Source: Stutzerimonas stutzeri (GTDB taxonomy: Bacteria; Pseudomonadota; Gammaproteobacteria; Pseudomonadales; Pseudomonadaceae). Taken from it: a stretch of 64,000 nucleotides of DNA. A program made the position numbers and the translations under genes. This document shows positions 40,956 to 50,797 of this stretch, in pieces; the stretch's first letter is position 1, and each line of letters opens with the position of its first letter. Where the stretch lies: positions 40,868-104,867 of the forward strand of contig NZ_POUT01000013.1 in assembly GCF_002890915.1 (NCBI RefSeq), written 5' to 3'. Below the pieces are notes generated by a model. The model worked only from the letters and a program-made list of their open reading frames with translations. It had not been told where the DNA came from and ran no database searches.

Positions 40956-42212
40956 TTACATATGGCTGATCATGGCATCGCCGAACTGCGAGCAGGACAT
41001 CAACTGCGCGCCCTCCATCAGGCGCTCGAAGTCGTAGGTGACGGTCTTCGCCGCAATGGCGCCTTCGGTCGCCTTGATGATCAGGTCGGCCGCCTCGATC
41101 CAGCCCATATGCCGCAGCATCATTTCGGCGGAGAGAATCAGCGAGCCCGGATTGACCTTGTCCTGGCCGGCATACTTCGGCGCCGTGCCATGAGTGGCCT
41201 CGAACATCGCCACGGTATCGGACAGGTTGGCCCCCGGGGCGATACCGATACCACCCACCTCTGCCGCCAGGGCATCGGACAGGTAGTCGCCGTTCAGGTT
41301 GAGCGTGGCGATCACATCGTATTCGGCAGGACGCAGCAGGATCTGCTGCAGCATGGCGTCGGCGATCGCATCCTTGACCACGATGTTCTTGCCGGTATTG
41401 GGGTTCTTGAACTGCATCCACGGGCCGCCGTCCAGCAGCTCCGCAGCGAATTCGTCACGCGCGACCTCGTAGCCCCATTCCTTGAAGGCACCCTCGGTGA
41501 ACTTCATGATGTTGCCCTTGTGGACGATGGTCACGGAGCTGCGGTCGTTGTCCACCGCGTATTGCAGCGCCTTGCGGACCAGCCGCTTGGTGCCCTCCTG
41601 CGAAACCGGCTTGATACCAATGCCGCAATTCTCGGTGAAGCGAATCTTCTTGACGCCCATTTCCTCGGTGAGGAACTTGATGACCTTTTCCGCCTCGGGG
41701 GAACCAGCCTTCCATTCGACGCCGGCGTAGATGTCCTCGGAGTTCTCGCGGAAGATCACCATATCCACGTCACCCGGCTTCTTGACCGGGCTCGGCACGC
41801 CAGTGAACCAGCGAACCGGGCGCTGGCAGACGTAGAGGTCCAGCTCCTGGCGCAAGGCAACGTTCAGCGAGCGGATACCACCGCCTACCGGAGTGGTCAG
41901 CGGTCCCTTGATGGACACCACGTAGTCGCGGACGGCTTCCAGGGTTTCCTTCGGCAACCAGGTATCCTGGTCGTAGACCTGGGTGGCCTTCTCGCCAGCA
42001 AAGACTTCCATCCAGGCGATCTTGCGCGCACCGCCATAAGCCTTTTGAACCGCCGCATCCACGACCTTGATCATCACCGGACTGATGTCGACGCCGATAC
42101 CGTCCCCCTCGATATAAGGGATGATCGGATTGTCGGGAACATTCAGGGTGTTATCGGCATTGACGGTGATTTTGTCACCGCTGGCAGGCACCTGGATCTT
42201 TTGGTATCCCAT
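40956..42212 (-). CDS. icd: NADP-dependent isocitrate dehydrogenase, homodimeric
   Basis: A 418-residue type I dehydrogenase that makes 2-oxoglutarate in the TCA cycle. The substrate loop GGGIRSLNVALRQELDLYV contains Ser115, equal to the Ser phosphorylated by AceK in E. coli. The NADP-site region and GTAPKYAGQDKVNP are present. The start is ATG at 42212 with GGAG; an upstream frame of 17 codons is not needed. It is divergent from a second, unrelated dehydrogenase (monomeric idh). Control between this enzyme and AceA decides glyoxylate flow. Confidence 0.97.
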   Translation of the reverse strand: MGYQKIQVPASGDKITVNADNTLNVPDNPIIPYIEGDGIGVDISPVMIKVVDAAVQKAYGGARKIAWMEVFAGEKATQVYDQDTWLPKETLEAVRDYVVSIKGPLTTPVGGGIRSLNVALRQELDLYVCQRPVRWFTGVPSPVKKPGDVDMVIFRENSEDIYAGVEWKAGSPEAEKVIKFLTEEMGVKKIRFTENCGIGIKPVSQEGTKRLVRKALQYAVDNDRSSVTIVHKGNIMKFTEGAFKEWGYEVARDEFAAELLDGGPWMQFKNPNTGKNIVVKDAIADAMLQQILLRPAEYDVIATLNLNGDYLSDALAAEVGGIGIAPGANLSDTVAMFEATHGTAPKYAGQDKVNPGSLILSAEMMLRHMGWIEAADLIIKATEGAIAAKTVTYDFERLMEGAQLMSCSQFGDAMISHM

Positions 42213-42578
42213 GCTGGACTCCGTCTTCGTGGTTGAACATCGTCGTCTTTGAGAGTAACCCACTCGAATTGGCTGAAACTATATGTGCGTTCGTCTTATG
42301 TGCAAGGCCATTCTGTGAGATGCCGGCGCGATGGTATACTGCACCGATGACTAACAAGTCATAAGGGACGAGCCTGTCTTTCAGTAGAAGACCCGCCTCT
42401 TGAAACCGTCGAGTTGCTACCACGGCTCATCGGTTCCAAACGCTCGACACTCTATTGGTGTATCCATCATCACCGCGGCGAAATCCCGCTTCTGGCTCGA
42501 CGAGAAGAAAAGCCAGAGCGCCCTACCCTGCGCACCCGGGATTCTGTGCACGCCCAGCAAGAAGAGAGTTAACGCTAA
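42213..42578. promoter_or_regulatory. Divergent icd/idh promoter region
   Basis: A 366-bp gene-free interval between two isocitrate dehydrogenase genes. TATACT at 42335-42340 is a fair -10 for the idh direction, but no good -35 is seen. Nothing else can be named with support. The idh ribosome site is GAGAG about 10 nt before its ATG. Confidence 0.4.
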
Positions 42579-44807
42579 ATGTCCACCCCTTCGAAGATCA
42601 TCTATACCTTCACCGACGAAGCCCCAGCCCTCGCCACCTATTCGCTTCTTCCCATTGTAGAAGCCTTCGCAGCCTCCGCTGACATTGCCGTCGAAACACG
42701 CGACATCTCTCTTGCAGGGCGCATTCTTGCAAGCTTTGCCGACCAGTTGGCTGCCGACAAACGAGTGGACGACGATCTGGCCAAGCTGGCCGAACTGACC
42801 ACCCAGGCAGACGCCAACATCATCAAACTGCCGAACATCAGCGCCTCGGTTCCCCAGCTCAAGGCAGCCATCGCCGAACTGCAGGGCCTCGGCTACAACA
42901 TCCCGAACTTCCCCGAAGACCCGCAGACCGACGCCGAGAAGGAAATCCGCGCGCGTTACAGCAAGGTCCTCGGCAGTGCCGTGAACCCGGTGCTGCGCGA
43001 AGGCAACTCCGACCGCCGCGCCCCGGCCGCCGTGAAGGCCTACGCCCGCAAGCACCCGCACTCCATGGGCAAGTGGAGCAAGGCTTCGCAGTCCCACGCC
43101 GACTACATGCGCGGCGGTGATTTCTTCTCCAGTGAACAATCCATCACCATGGACAAGGCTGGCGACGTGCGCATCGAGTTCGTCGGTAAGGACGGCCAGG
43201 TCGAGGTCAAGAAGCAGCTCGCCCTGCTGGAAGGCGAAGTGCTCGACGGCATGTTCATGAGCTGCAAGAAACTGCGGGCCTTCTTCGAGGACACCCTGCA
43301 GGACTGCAAGGAAACCGGCGTGATGTGGTCCCTGCACGTCAAGGCGACCATGATGAAGATCTCCCACCCGATCGTCTTCGGCCATGCCGTGAGCGTCTAC
43401 TACAAGGACGTGTTCGACAAGTACGGCGATCTGTTCAAGGAGCTGGGCGTCAACCCGAACAACGGCCTGAGCAGCGTCTACGACAAGATCAAGTCGCTGC
43501 CCGCCTCGCAGCAGGAAGAAATCCTCCACGACATCCACGAGGTCTACAGCCACCGTCCGGAAATGGCGATGGTCGACTCGGTCAAGGGCATCACCAACCT
43601 GCACATCCCGAGCGACGTGATCGTCGATGCCTCCATGCCGGCGATGATCCGCAACTCCGGCCAGATGTGGGGCAAGGATGGCAAGCAGAAGGACACCAAG
43701 GCGGTGATGCCGGAGAGCACCTACGCCCGCATCTACCAGGAGATGATCAACTTCTGCAAGACCAACGGCGCCTTCGACCCGGTCACCATGGGCAGCGTGC
43801 CGAACGTCGGCCTGATGGCGCAGAAGGCCGAAGAATACGGCTCGCACGACAAGACCTTCGAAATGCAGGCCGACGGCATCATGCGCGTCGTACTGGCCGA
43901 CGGTACCGTGCTGATGCAGCACGAAGTCGAAAAAGGCGACATCTGGCGTGCCTGCCAGACCAAGGACGCACCGATTCGCGACTGGGTCAAGCTGGCCGTC
44001 ACCCGCGCCCGCCAATCCGACACGCCGGCCGTCTTCTGGCTGGACCCGGAGCGTGCCCACGACATGCAACTGCAGAAGAAGGTCGAGACCTACCTGCAGG
44101 ATCATGACCTGAGCGGCCTGGACATCCGCATCATGGGCTACAACGAGGCCATCCGCCTGAGCATGGAGCGCATGATCCGCGGCAAGGACACCATCTCCGT
44201 CACCGGCAACGTACTGCGCGACTACCTGACCGACCTGTTCCCGATCATGGAGCTGGGCACCTCGGCCAAGATGCTCTCCATCGTTCCGCTGATGGCGGGC
44301 GGCGGCATGTACGAAACCGGCGCCGGCGGCTCGGCACCGAAGCACGTGCAGCAACTGGTCGAAGAAAACTACCTGCGCTGGGATTCACTCGGCGAGTTCC
44401 TGGCCCTGGCGGTTTCCCTGGAAGAGACCGGTATCAAGACCGGCAATGCCAAGGCCAAGATCCTCGGCAAGACCCTCGACCAGGCCACCGGCAAGCTGCT
44501 GGACAACAACAAGTCCCCGGCACGCAAGGTCGGCCAGATCGACAACCGCGGCAGCCACTTCTACCTGGCTCTGTACTGGGCCCAGGCGCTGGCCGCCCAG
44601 GACGAGGACGCCGAACTGAAGGCACACTTCGCCCCGCTGGCCAAGGCCCTGACCGAGCAGGAAGCGACCATCGTCGCCGAACTCGCTGCCGTCCAGGGCA
44701 AGCCGGCGGATATCGGCGGCTACTACCGCTCCAACCCGGAGCTGACCAGCAAGGTGATGCGCCCCAGCACCACCTTCAACGCTGCTCTGGCTGCGTTGAA
44801 CGCCTGA
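42579..44807 (+). CDS. idh: NADP-dependent isocitrate dehydrogenase, monomeric
   Basis: A 742-residue monomeric dehydrogenase (type II). It starts MSTPSKIIYTFTDEAPALAT and shows conserved blocks such as LPNISASVPQL, NPVLREGNSDRRAP and LHVKATMMKISHPIVFGH. It catalyses the same reaction as Icd without sequence likeness. Many Pseudomonas carry both; the monomeric form is often used in other growth phases or on acetate. It lies divergent from icd. A perfect 13-bp terminator hairpin follows its stop. Confidence 0.97.
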   Translation: MSTPSKIIYTFTDEAPALATYSLLPIVEAFAASADIAVETRDISLAGRILASFADQLAADKRVDDDLAKLAELTTQADANIIKLPNISASVPQLKAAIAELQGLGYNIPNFPEDPQTDAEKEIRARYSKVLGSAVNPVLREGNSDRRAPAAVKAYARKHPHSMGKWSKASQSHADYMRGGDFFSSEQSITMDKAGDVRIEFVGKDGQVEVKKQLALLEGEVLDGMFMSCKKLRAFFEDTLQDCKETGVMWSLHVKATMMKISHPIVFGHAVSVYYKDVFDKYGDLFKELGVNPNNGLSSVYDKIKSLPASQQEEILHDIHEVYSHRPEMAMVDSVKGITNLHIPSDVIVDASMPAMIRNSGQMWGKDGKQKDTKAVMPESTYARIYQEMINFCKTNGAFDPVTMGSVPNVGLMAQKAEEYGSHDKTFEMQADGIMRVVLADGTVLMQHEVEKGDIWRACQTKDAPIRDWVKLAVTRARQSDTPAVFWLDPERAHDMQLQKKVETYLQDHDLSGLDIRIMGYNEAIRLSMERMIRGKDTISVTGNVLRDYLTDLFPIMELGTSAKMLSIVPLMAGGGMYETGAGGSAPKHVQQLVEENYLRWDSLGEFLALAVSLEETGIKTGNAKAKILGKTLDQATGKLLDNNKSPARKVGQIDNRGSHFYLALYWAQALAAQDEDAELKAHFAPLAKALTEQEATIVAELAAVQGKPADIGGYYRSNPELTSKVMRPSTTFNAALAALNA

Positions 44808-44826
44808 GTCGCTCGCTGAGCGTCAC

Positions 44827-44860
44827 CACGAACCCCGGCCTTGCGCCGGGGTTCGTGTTT
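44827..44860 (+). terminator. Terminator of idh
   Basis: CACGAACCCCGGC at 44827-44839 pairs perfectly with 44845-44857 around a 5-nt loop, followed by TTT. It lies 19 nt after the idh stop. Confidence 0.85.
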
Positions 44861-44914
44861 CCAGGGGCCTGCGACTGCTATGATCGCGGCATTTCCCGCA
44901 AGGCACCCTCTTTT

Positions 44915-45355
44915 ATGGACTGGCACCCTCACATCACCGTCGCCACCGTGGTCGAAGACCAGGGGCGCTTCCTGCTCGTGGAAGAACTCAAGGCCGGGCG
45001 TCTGGTCTTGAATCAACCGGCAGGCCACCTGGAAGCCAACGAGACCTTGCGCCAGGCCGCCGTGCGCGAAACGCTCGAGGAAACCGGCTGGGACGTCGAG
45101 CTCACGGGGGTCATCGGCATCTATCTGTACACCGCGCCGAGCAATGGCGTGACCTATCAGCGCGTCTGCTTCTCCGCCAAGGCACTGCGGCACGACCCAC
45201 AACGCCCACTGGACGATGGCATCGTCGGCGCACCCTGGCTGACCCGCGAGGAGCTGGCCGCGCAGCCGGAGCGCTGGCGCAGCGAGCTGGTGGCACGCTG
45301 CATCGACGATTACCTTTGCGGCCCACTGCACCCACTGGACGTGGTTCGCGATTGA
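44915..45355 (+). CDS. Nudix hydrolase, NudJ-like
   Basis: A 146-residue protein with a full Nudix box at residues 37-59 (GHLEANETLRQAAVRETLEE, then TGW). The start MDWHPHITVATVVEDQGRFLL matches the NudJ/YmfB type, a thiamin- and nucleoside-pyrophosphate phosphohydrolase. The start is ATG at 44915. The substrate cannot be told further. It precedes mnmA by 71 bp, as in E. coli nudJ-mnmA. Confidence 0.9.
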   Translation: MDWHPHITVATVVEDQGRFLLVEELKAGRLVLNQPAGHLEANETLRQAAVRETLEETGWDVELTGVIGIYLYTAPSNGVTYQRVCFSAKALRHDPQRPLDDGIVGAPWLTREELAAQPERWRSELVARCIDDYLCGPLHPLDVVRD

Positions 45356-45362
45356 ACGCGGC

Positions 45363-45392
45363 TTAGTCTTGCCGCCGCCGGCCTGCTAGAAT
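45363..45392 (+). promoter_or_regulatory. Possible sigma-70 promoter of mnmA
   Basis: TTAGTC at 45363-45368 and TAGAAT at 45387-45392 are separated by 18 bp, 34 nt before the mnmA ATG. It is a reasonable but unproven promoter. Confidence 0.45.
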
Positions 45393-45426
45393 TCGGTCCT
45401 TTTTGCAACCCCTTCAGCGAATCCCT

Positions 45427-46554
45427 ATGTCTGTTTCGACCCTCACCGCCCCGGAAAAAACCCGCGTCATCGTCGGCATGTCCGGCGGCGTGGACTCTTC
45501 CGTTTCCGCCCTCCTGCTCCTCGAGCAGGGCTACCAGGTCGAAGGCCTGTTCATGAAGAACTGGGAAGAGGACGACGGCACGGAATACTGCACCGCCAAG
45601 GAAGACCTGGCCGACGCCCAGGCCGTGTGCGACCGGATCGGCATCAAGCTGCACACCGCCAATTTCGCCGCCGAGTACTGGGACAACGTCTTCGAGCACT
45701 TCCTTGCCGAATACAAAGCCGGGCGAACCCCCAACCCGGACATCCTCTGCAACCGTGAAATCAAGTTCAAGGCCTTCCTCGACTATGCGCTGATGCTCGG
45801 CGCCGACCTCATCGCCACCGGTCATTACGTGCGCCGCCGCGATGTGGATGGCTGCAGCGAGTTGCTCAAGGGGCTGGATCCGAACAAGGACCAGAGCTAC
45901 TTCCTGCACGCGGTCGGCGGCGAGCAGCTGGGCAAGACCCTGTTCCCCGTTGGCGAGCTGGAAAAGCCCGAGGTACGCGCCATCGCCGAGAAATACGGCC
46001 TGGCCACCGCCAAGAAGAAGGATTCCACAGGTATCTGCTTCATCGGCGAACGCCGCTTCAGCGACTTCCTCAAGCAGTACCTCCCGGCCCAACCAGGCGA
46101 CATCGAAACTATCGATGGCGAAGTGATCGGCCGCCACCATGGCCTGATGTACCACACCATCGGCCAGCGCCAGGGCCTGGGCATCGGCGGCCTCAAGGAT
46201 GCCGGCGACGAGCCCTGGTACGTGCTGAGCAAGGACCTGCAGCGCAATGTCCTGGTGGTCGGCCAGGGCAATGATCACCCTTGGCTTTTCTCGCGTGCCC
46301 TGCTGGCTTCGGAAATCTACTGGGTCAACCCTCTGGACGTTGTCGAGCCACTGCAGCTGACCGCCAAGGTGCGCTATCGCCAGAGCGACCAGCCCTGCAG
46401 CCTGGAGAAGACTGCCAGCGGCTACCGCGTGGTGTTCGACGCGCCCCAGCGCGCAGTGACGCCTGGGCAGTCGGTCGTGCTCTACGACGGCGAGGTCTGC
46501 CTGGGCGGTGGCGTGATCGAACAGGCGGAGCCCTGGTTCGAGGGTCGCCCATGA
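45427..46554 (+). CDS. mnmA: tRNA-specific 2-thiouridylase MnmA
   Basis: A 375-residue enzyme that makes the 2-thio group of U34 in tRNA-Lys, -Glu and -Gln. It has the PP-loop SGGVDSS (residues 19-25), the catalytic pair Cys108 (PDILCNREIKF) and Cys204 (STGICFIG), and the C-terminal beta-barrel. The start is ATG at 45427. Its TGA overlaps the ATG of hflD (ATGA), so the two are coupled. Confidence 0.97.
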   Translation: MSVSTLTAPEKTRVIVGMSGGVDSSVSALLLLEQGYQVEGLFMKNWEEDDGTEYCTAKEDLADAQAVCDRIGIKLHTANFAAEYWDNVFEHFLAEYKAGRTPNPDILCNREIKFKAFLDYALMLGADLIATGHYVRRRDVDGCSELLKGLDPNKDQSYFLHAVGGEQLGKTLFPVGELEKPEVRAIAEKYGLATAKKKDSTGICFIGERRFSDFLKQYLPAQPGDIETIDGEVIGRHHGLMYHTIGQRQGLGIGGLKDAGDEPWYVLSKDLQRNVLVVGQGNDHPWLFSRALLASEIYWVNPLDVVEPLQLTAKVRYRQSDQPCSLEKTASGYRVVFDAPQRAVTPGQSVVLYDGEVCLGGGVIEQAEPWFEGRP

Positions 46555-47189
46555 GCACGCTGAACGAACAACTGGTCGCCCTTGGCGCGGTCTTCGAGGC
46601 CGCCACCCTGGTAGACCGCATCGCTCGTACCGGCCAGGTACCCGCCGCTGCGCTCGGCTGCCTGCTCGGCAGCCTGCTGGTGCGCAACCCGCAGACCACG
46701 CTGGAGATCTATGGCGGCGACGACCTCAACCTGCGCGACGGCTACCGGGCGCTGGTCGGCGCACTGGAGCGCGACAGCAGCAGCCTGCAACGCGAGCCGC
46801 TGCGCTATGCGCTGGCGATGATCGGACTGGAGCGCCAGTTGGCCAAGCGCGACGACATGCTCCAGGTGATCGGCAGCCGGCTGGACTCGATCCAGCAACA
46901 GGTCGAGCACTTCGGCATCGCTCACGAGAATGTCATCGCGTCCTTCGGTGGGCTGTATCAGGACACCCTCAGCACCTTCCGCCAGCGCATCCAGGTCCAG
47001 GGCGACATGCGCCACCTGCAGCAGACGAACAATGCCGCCAAGATCCGCGCGCTGCTGCTCGCCGGCATCCGCTCTGCCCGCCTCTGGCGCCAGCTCGGCG
47101 GGCACCGCTGGCAGATGGTGTTCGGGCGCCGCAAGCTGCTCGATGCGCTCTATCCGAAAGTGCGCTCGCCCCAGGGCGACGACCGCTGA
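46551..47189 (+). CDS. hflD: High-frequency lysogenization protein HflD homolog
   Basis: A 212-residue helical, membrane-associated protein of the HflD/YcfC family (LGAVFEAATLVDRIARTGQV to YPKVRSPQGDD). In E. coli it lowers lambda CII levels; its cell function is unclear. The start ATG overlaps the mnmA stop. The gene usually lies between mnmA and purB; here a three-gene exporter on minus is placed between hflD and purB. Confidence 0.93.
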   Translation: MSTLNEQLVALGAVFEAATLVDRIARTGQVPAAALGCLLGSLLVRNPQTTLEIYGGDDLNLRDGYRALVGALERDSSSLQREPLRYALAMIGLERQLAKRDDMLQVIGSRLDSIQQQVEHFGIAHENVIASFGGLYQDTLSTFRQRIQVQGDMRHLQQTNNAAKIRALLLAGIRSARLWRQLGGHRWQMVFGRRKLLDALYPKVRSPQGDDR

Positions 47190-47205
47190 ACCCGGACGAA
47201 CCGTG

Positions 47206-48414
47206 CTATTGCGCGGTTTTCACCGCCTCTACCGTGGCGCCGTCGACGATGCTGTCCGGCGGATGTACGACTACCCGGTCGTGTTCGCTCAAGCCCGTCA
47301 ACACTTGGGCGTGGATGCCGTTGTTGCGACCGATCTCCACTTCCCGCAGGCGCGCCGTTGCCTCCTCGACCACGAAGGTCATCCAGCGATTGCCTCGGCG
47401 GAAAAGAGCCCCGGTGGGCACCTGCAACACCTGATCGTCATGCCAGGTGACGATGCGGGCCTCGACCCTGTAGCGATCCCCCAGCATCCGGGCCGGCAGA
47501 TCGAGGAAATCCACCCGCACCTTGACGCGCTGCTCCTCGACGCCGAGCGCAGAAATCTTGGTGAAGCCGCCCCGCTCGACCAACGCGACCCTGCCGCGTA
47601 GCGGGCGGTCGCCGCCCCATTGCTCGATGATCACCTCAGCGCCCGGCGCTACCCCGACGGCATCGCTGGACAACAGCTCGATCTCGGCTTCCAGGTCCTG
47701 CAGGTCGCCCACCTCAAGCAGCGGCTGGCCGGCGGCGACGACCCGGGCATTTTCCTCGAATACATTGAGCACGTGACCGCTGACCGGAGCGACGAGCTGC
47801 AGCGGTGCCCCCTTGCCTGCCGGCGCCACGCCCTGCATCAGAGCCGCCTGTGCCTGCTCGACCTCGAACCCTGCGACATCCAGGGCAAAGCGAGCAGCGC
47901 TCGCCTCGCGCTTGCGCACCTGCAACTGGCTGCTCGCCTGGTCCCAGGCCTGCTCGGTAACGGTGCCGCTCTTGCGCAGCACGTCGGCGCGCGCGAATTC
48001 CTTTTGTGCCAGCTCGAGCACGGCTTCGCTGCGCTCGAACTCGGCCTGGCGCTGCAACCTGAGCCGCCGCGCCGCCTGCAGCGCCGCCTCCGCCTGCGCC
48101 TTGCTGCGCGGGTCGAGAAAACCGGCCGACTCCGGATGAAGCACCGCCAAGACGGTCTGCCCGGCAGTTACCAGCGCCCCCGCGCGCAACGGGATGCGCT
48201 CGAGAAAGCCCGCCACCGGCGGCGATACCACGTAGCGCTGGCGGATGCGTGTCTTGCCCTCCTCGAAAACACTGACGATAAGCGGTCCGACGCTGACGGC
48301 AGCGGTTTCCACCGGAATCGGCTTCGGCCAGAAGCTCACCACCAACAGCGCCAGCAGCAACGCCGCGAAGCCCCAGGGTAGCCACTTCTTCCAACCTTTC
48401 GAATTCTTCTTCAT
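47206..48414 (-). CDS. HlyD-family periplasmic adaptor (MacA-like) of an ABC efflux system
   Basis: A 402-residue adaptor with one N-terminal membrane helix (about residues 13-29) and a barrel-sandwich domain (GFLERIPLRAGALVTAGQTVLA). A long coiled-coil hairpin follows (about residues 98-180), then a beta-barrel domain. It likely links the adjacent FtsX-type permease to the outer side. The start is ATG at 48414, 7 bp after the permease stop, so it is the third gene of the exporter operon. It is convergent with hflD. Confidence 0.85.
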   Translation of the reverse strand: MKKNSKGWKKWLPWGFAALLLALLVVSFWPKPIPVETAAVSVGPLIVSVFEEGKTRIRQRYVVSPPVAGFLERIPLRAGALVTAGQTVLAVLHPESAGFLDPRSKAQAEAALQAARRLRLQRQAEFERSEAVLELAQKEFARADVLRKSGTVTEQAWDQASSQLQVRKREASAARFALDVAGFEVEQAQAALMQGVAPAGKGAPLQLVAPVSGHVLNVFEENARVVAAGQPLLEVGDLQDLEAEIELLSSDAVGVAPGAEVIIEQWGGDRPLRGRVALVERGGFTKISALGVEEQRVKVRVDFLDLPARMLGDRYRVEARIVTWHDDQVLQVPTGALFRRGNRWMTFVVEEATARLREVEIGRNNGIHAQVLTGLSEHDRVVVHPPDSIVDGATVEAVKTAQ

Positions 48415-48421
48415 GAGCAGC

Positions 48422-50786
48422 TCAATCCCGCGCCTTCAATACATCCAGCAAGTCCAGTTGGCGGATACGACGTCCGATCACGATAAACGACAGTGCCGAG
48501 GAAAGCAGTATGACCAGCACCGCACTGGCATAGGTTCGAGAGGTGAACAGCAACGGGAAGCGCACCGTCTCGGTACTCGACAGTTCGACCATCAGCTGGG
48601 TCAGCTGATTGCCGGCGTACAGGCCGAAAGGGAGCGCCAGCAATGTCAGCATGGCAAGTTCGCTGAGCAGCACGCCCGTCACTTCTCGCGGCGTGAAACC
48701 CACCACACGCAGCGTCGCCAGTTCCCGGCTACGCTCGGACAGGGCAATGCGCGCGCCGTTGTAGACGACACCACAGGCAACGACCACGGCGAACAGCAGG
48801 TAGATGCCCTGCATGATGCCCATCATCTCCCCGGTGGTCTCCTCGAAGCTGGCGCGTGCGTTGGCGGAAATGCTCAGGCCGGCGATACGCGGCGCCTCCT
48901 TGACCTTCACCAGGAAGGCATCCCAATAGGCCTGGTCTACCGTCAGGTGCGCCCCGCTCAGCGTACCGCCTTCGCGCATGTACCGGCGCAGCACGTCGAT
49001 ATCGAGATAGGCCCCCAGCCCGGCGAAGTCGGTAATGCTGCCGACCACCGTGACGTGCAGAACGGGCCTGCGCCCCTCCTGTACCTCGACCTGCACCGTA
49101 TCGCCGGGCGAAACGCCGAGCACATCGGCCAGCTTCTCGGACAGCAGCATGCCTTGTAACGGCATGGCCACCGCCCGCCCCTGCACATCCAGCACCCGGT
49201 TCAACTGGCTGTCGCGCCCCATCCCGGTCAACGACACGCGCCGCTCGTGGTGCCCGAAGCGCAGCCGCGCCGGCACGCTGCGGAACGGCTCGACGTGCAG
49301 TACCCCGGGCAGTTGCCCGATGGCGCTGAGCGCCGAGGCGGAACCGGGCTCGATGAGCGACAGCGTGACATCCTGGCGCTGCGCCTGGTTCCACTGGAAA
49401 TCCATCAGGTAGTCGATGCTGTCCCTCATGGCCCCAGGCAGGATCGGTATGGCCGTCGCCAGCATCAGCCCCAGCACCTTGAACAGCGCCTGCCAGGGCT
49501 TGCGCTCGAGATTGCGCAGCGCCATGCGCAATGTCGGCGAAGCCAGTTTCTGCAGGCCGAGCCGCTCGAGCAGCGATGTCCGGAACGCTGCAGGCGGCTC
49601 CGGACGCATGGCCTCGGCCGGGGGCAGCCTGACCGCCTGCCATACCGCACCGATGACGCCCAGCAGCGACAACGCCGCCGGCGCCCAGAAAGCCGAGCAC
49701 CAGCGCCAGCCAGTCAGGCCGGAACGGTAGATTCGGCAGTTGGAAGAAGCGCGTGTAGAGCTCGGTCATCATCTGCCCCATCCACAAACCGAGCAGGCTG
49801 CCCAGCACGCTGCCGAGCAGCACGATCGCCAGGGCGAACTTCAGGTAATGCCAGCCGACCGCCGCGGATGAGTAGCCGAACGCCTTGAGTTGGGCGATCT
49901 GTTCGCGCTGCAGGCGGATCATCCGGGTCAGCGCCGCACTGGTCATGAAGGCGGCGACGCTCAGAAACAGCACGGGAAACGCGATGGAGAACTGGACCAG
50001 TTGCCGGATCTCGTCGGCGATCTGCTTGCTGGCGACATGGCCGCTGCGGTCGTACGCCACCTGCCCGCCATAGGGCAACAACAGGCGATCAAGCGCAGCC
50101 ATCACCGCCTGGGCATTGGCACCCGGAGCGATGTCGACGATCACGCTGTTGAAGGCCCCGGACAGGTCGAAGGCGCTGGCCAGCTTGCGCTCGTTCATCC
50201 AGAACACCCCGAAACGCTTGGGGTCCGGGATCATCTGCCCCGGTTGCAGCTCATAGACGAATTCCGGCGACAGGCCTATCCCGACAATATGCAGGCGCTC
50301 GCGCGCGCCATAGATCACCGCCTCCACGCTGTCACCCGGGCGAAAACCGTGGGCTCGGGCAAACGCCTCGCTGACGACCACCTCGTAGCGATCGCCGATA
50401 TCGGGCAAGCGCCCCTCACGTAGAAACAGTAGATTGAGCTGCTGTGGCCGATCGTCCGGCAGCGAGTGGATCACGCCGTCTGCCGGCTCCTTCATTCCCG
50501 GCAGATCGAGCCGCAAGTTGCCGGTTATCCGGGTATCCACCGCGGCGACACCGGGAATCCGCTCCAACTGCACTCGCAGGGTGTTCGGCGCCCGCTTCAG
50601 TTCGCTGAACACCATGGCGAAGCGATGCGCCTGGTAGTACGCATCGATACTGCCGCCCAGGGAAAGCACCAGGCTGCGCGCCATCACCATGACTGCCAGC
50701 CCACAGGCCATCACCAGCGCCACCGCGATCATCTGGCCCTTCATCCGGCCCAGGTCGCGCATCAGCTTGAGGTCGAGCGGGCGCAT
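48422..50786 (-). pseudogene. FtsX-family ABC permease interrupted by a frameshift
   Basis: The sequence encodes one large MacB/FtsX-type permease in two frames. The first part starts at ATG 50786 (MRPLDLKLMRDLGRMKGQMI, with GGGAGG upstream) and runs to about VLGFLGAGG near 49685. The second continues in the next frame from AALSLLGVIGAVWQAVR near 49680 to the stop at 48422. The total of 2,365 nt is one base more than a multiple of three, so one extra base in the GC run near 49675-49690 explains it. Both parts have membrane helices and FtsX domains with intact sequence. It is either a sequencing error or a fresh mutation. Confidence 0.85.
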
Positions 50787-50797
50787 CCGCTGCCTCC

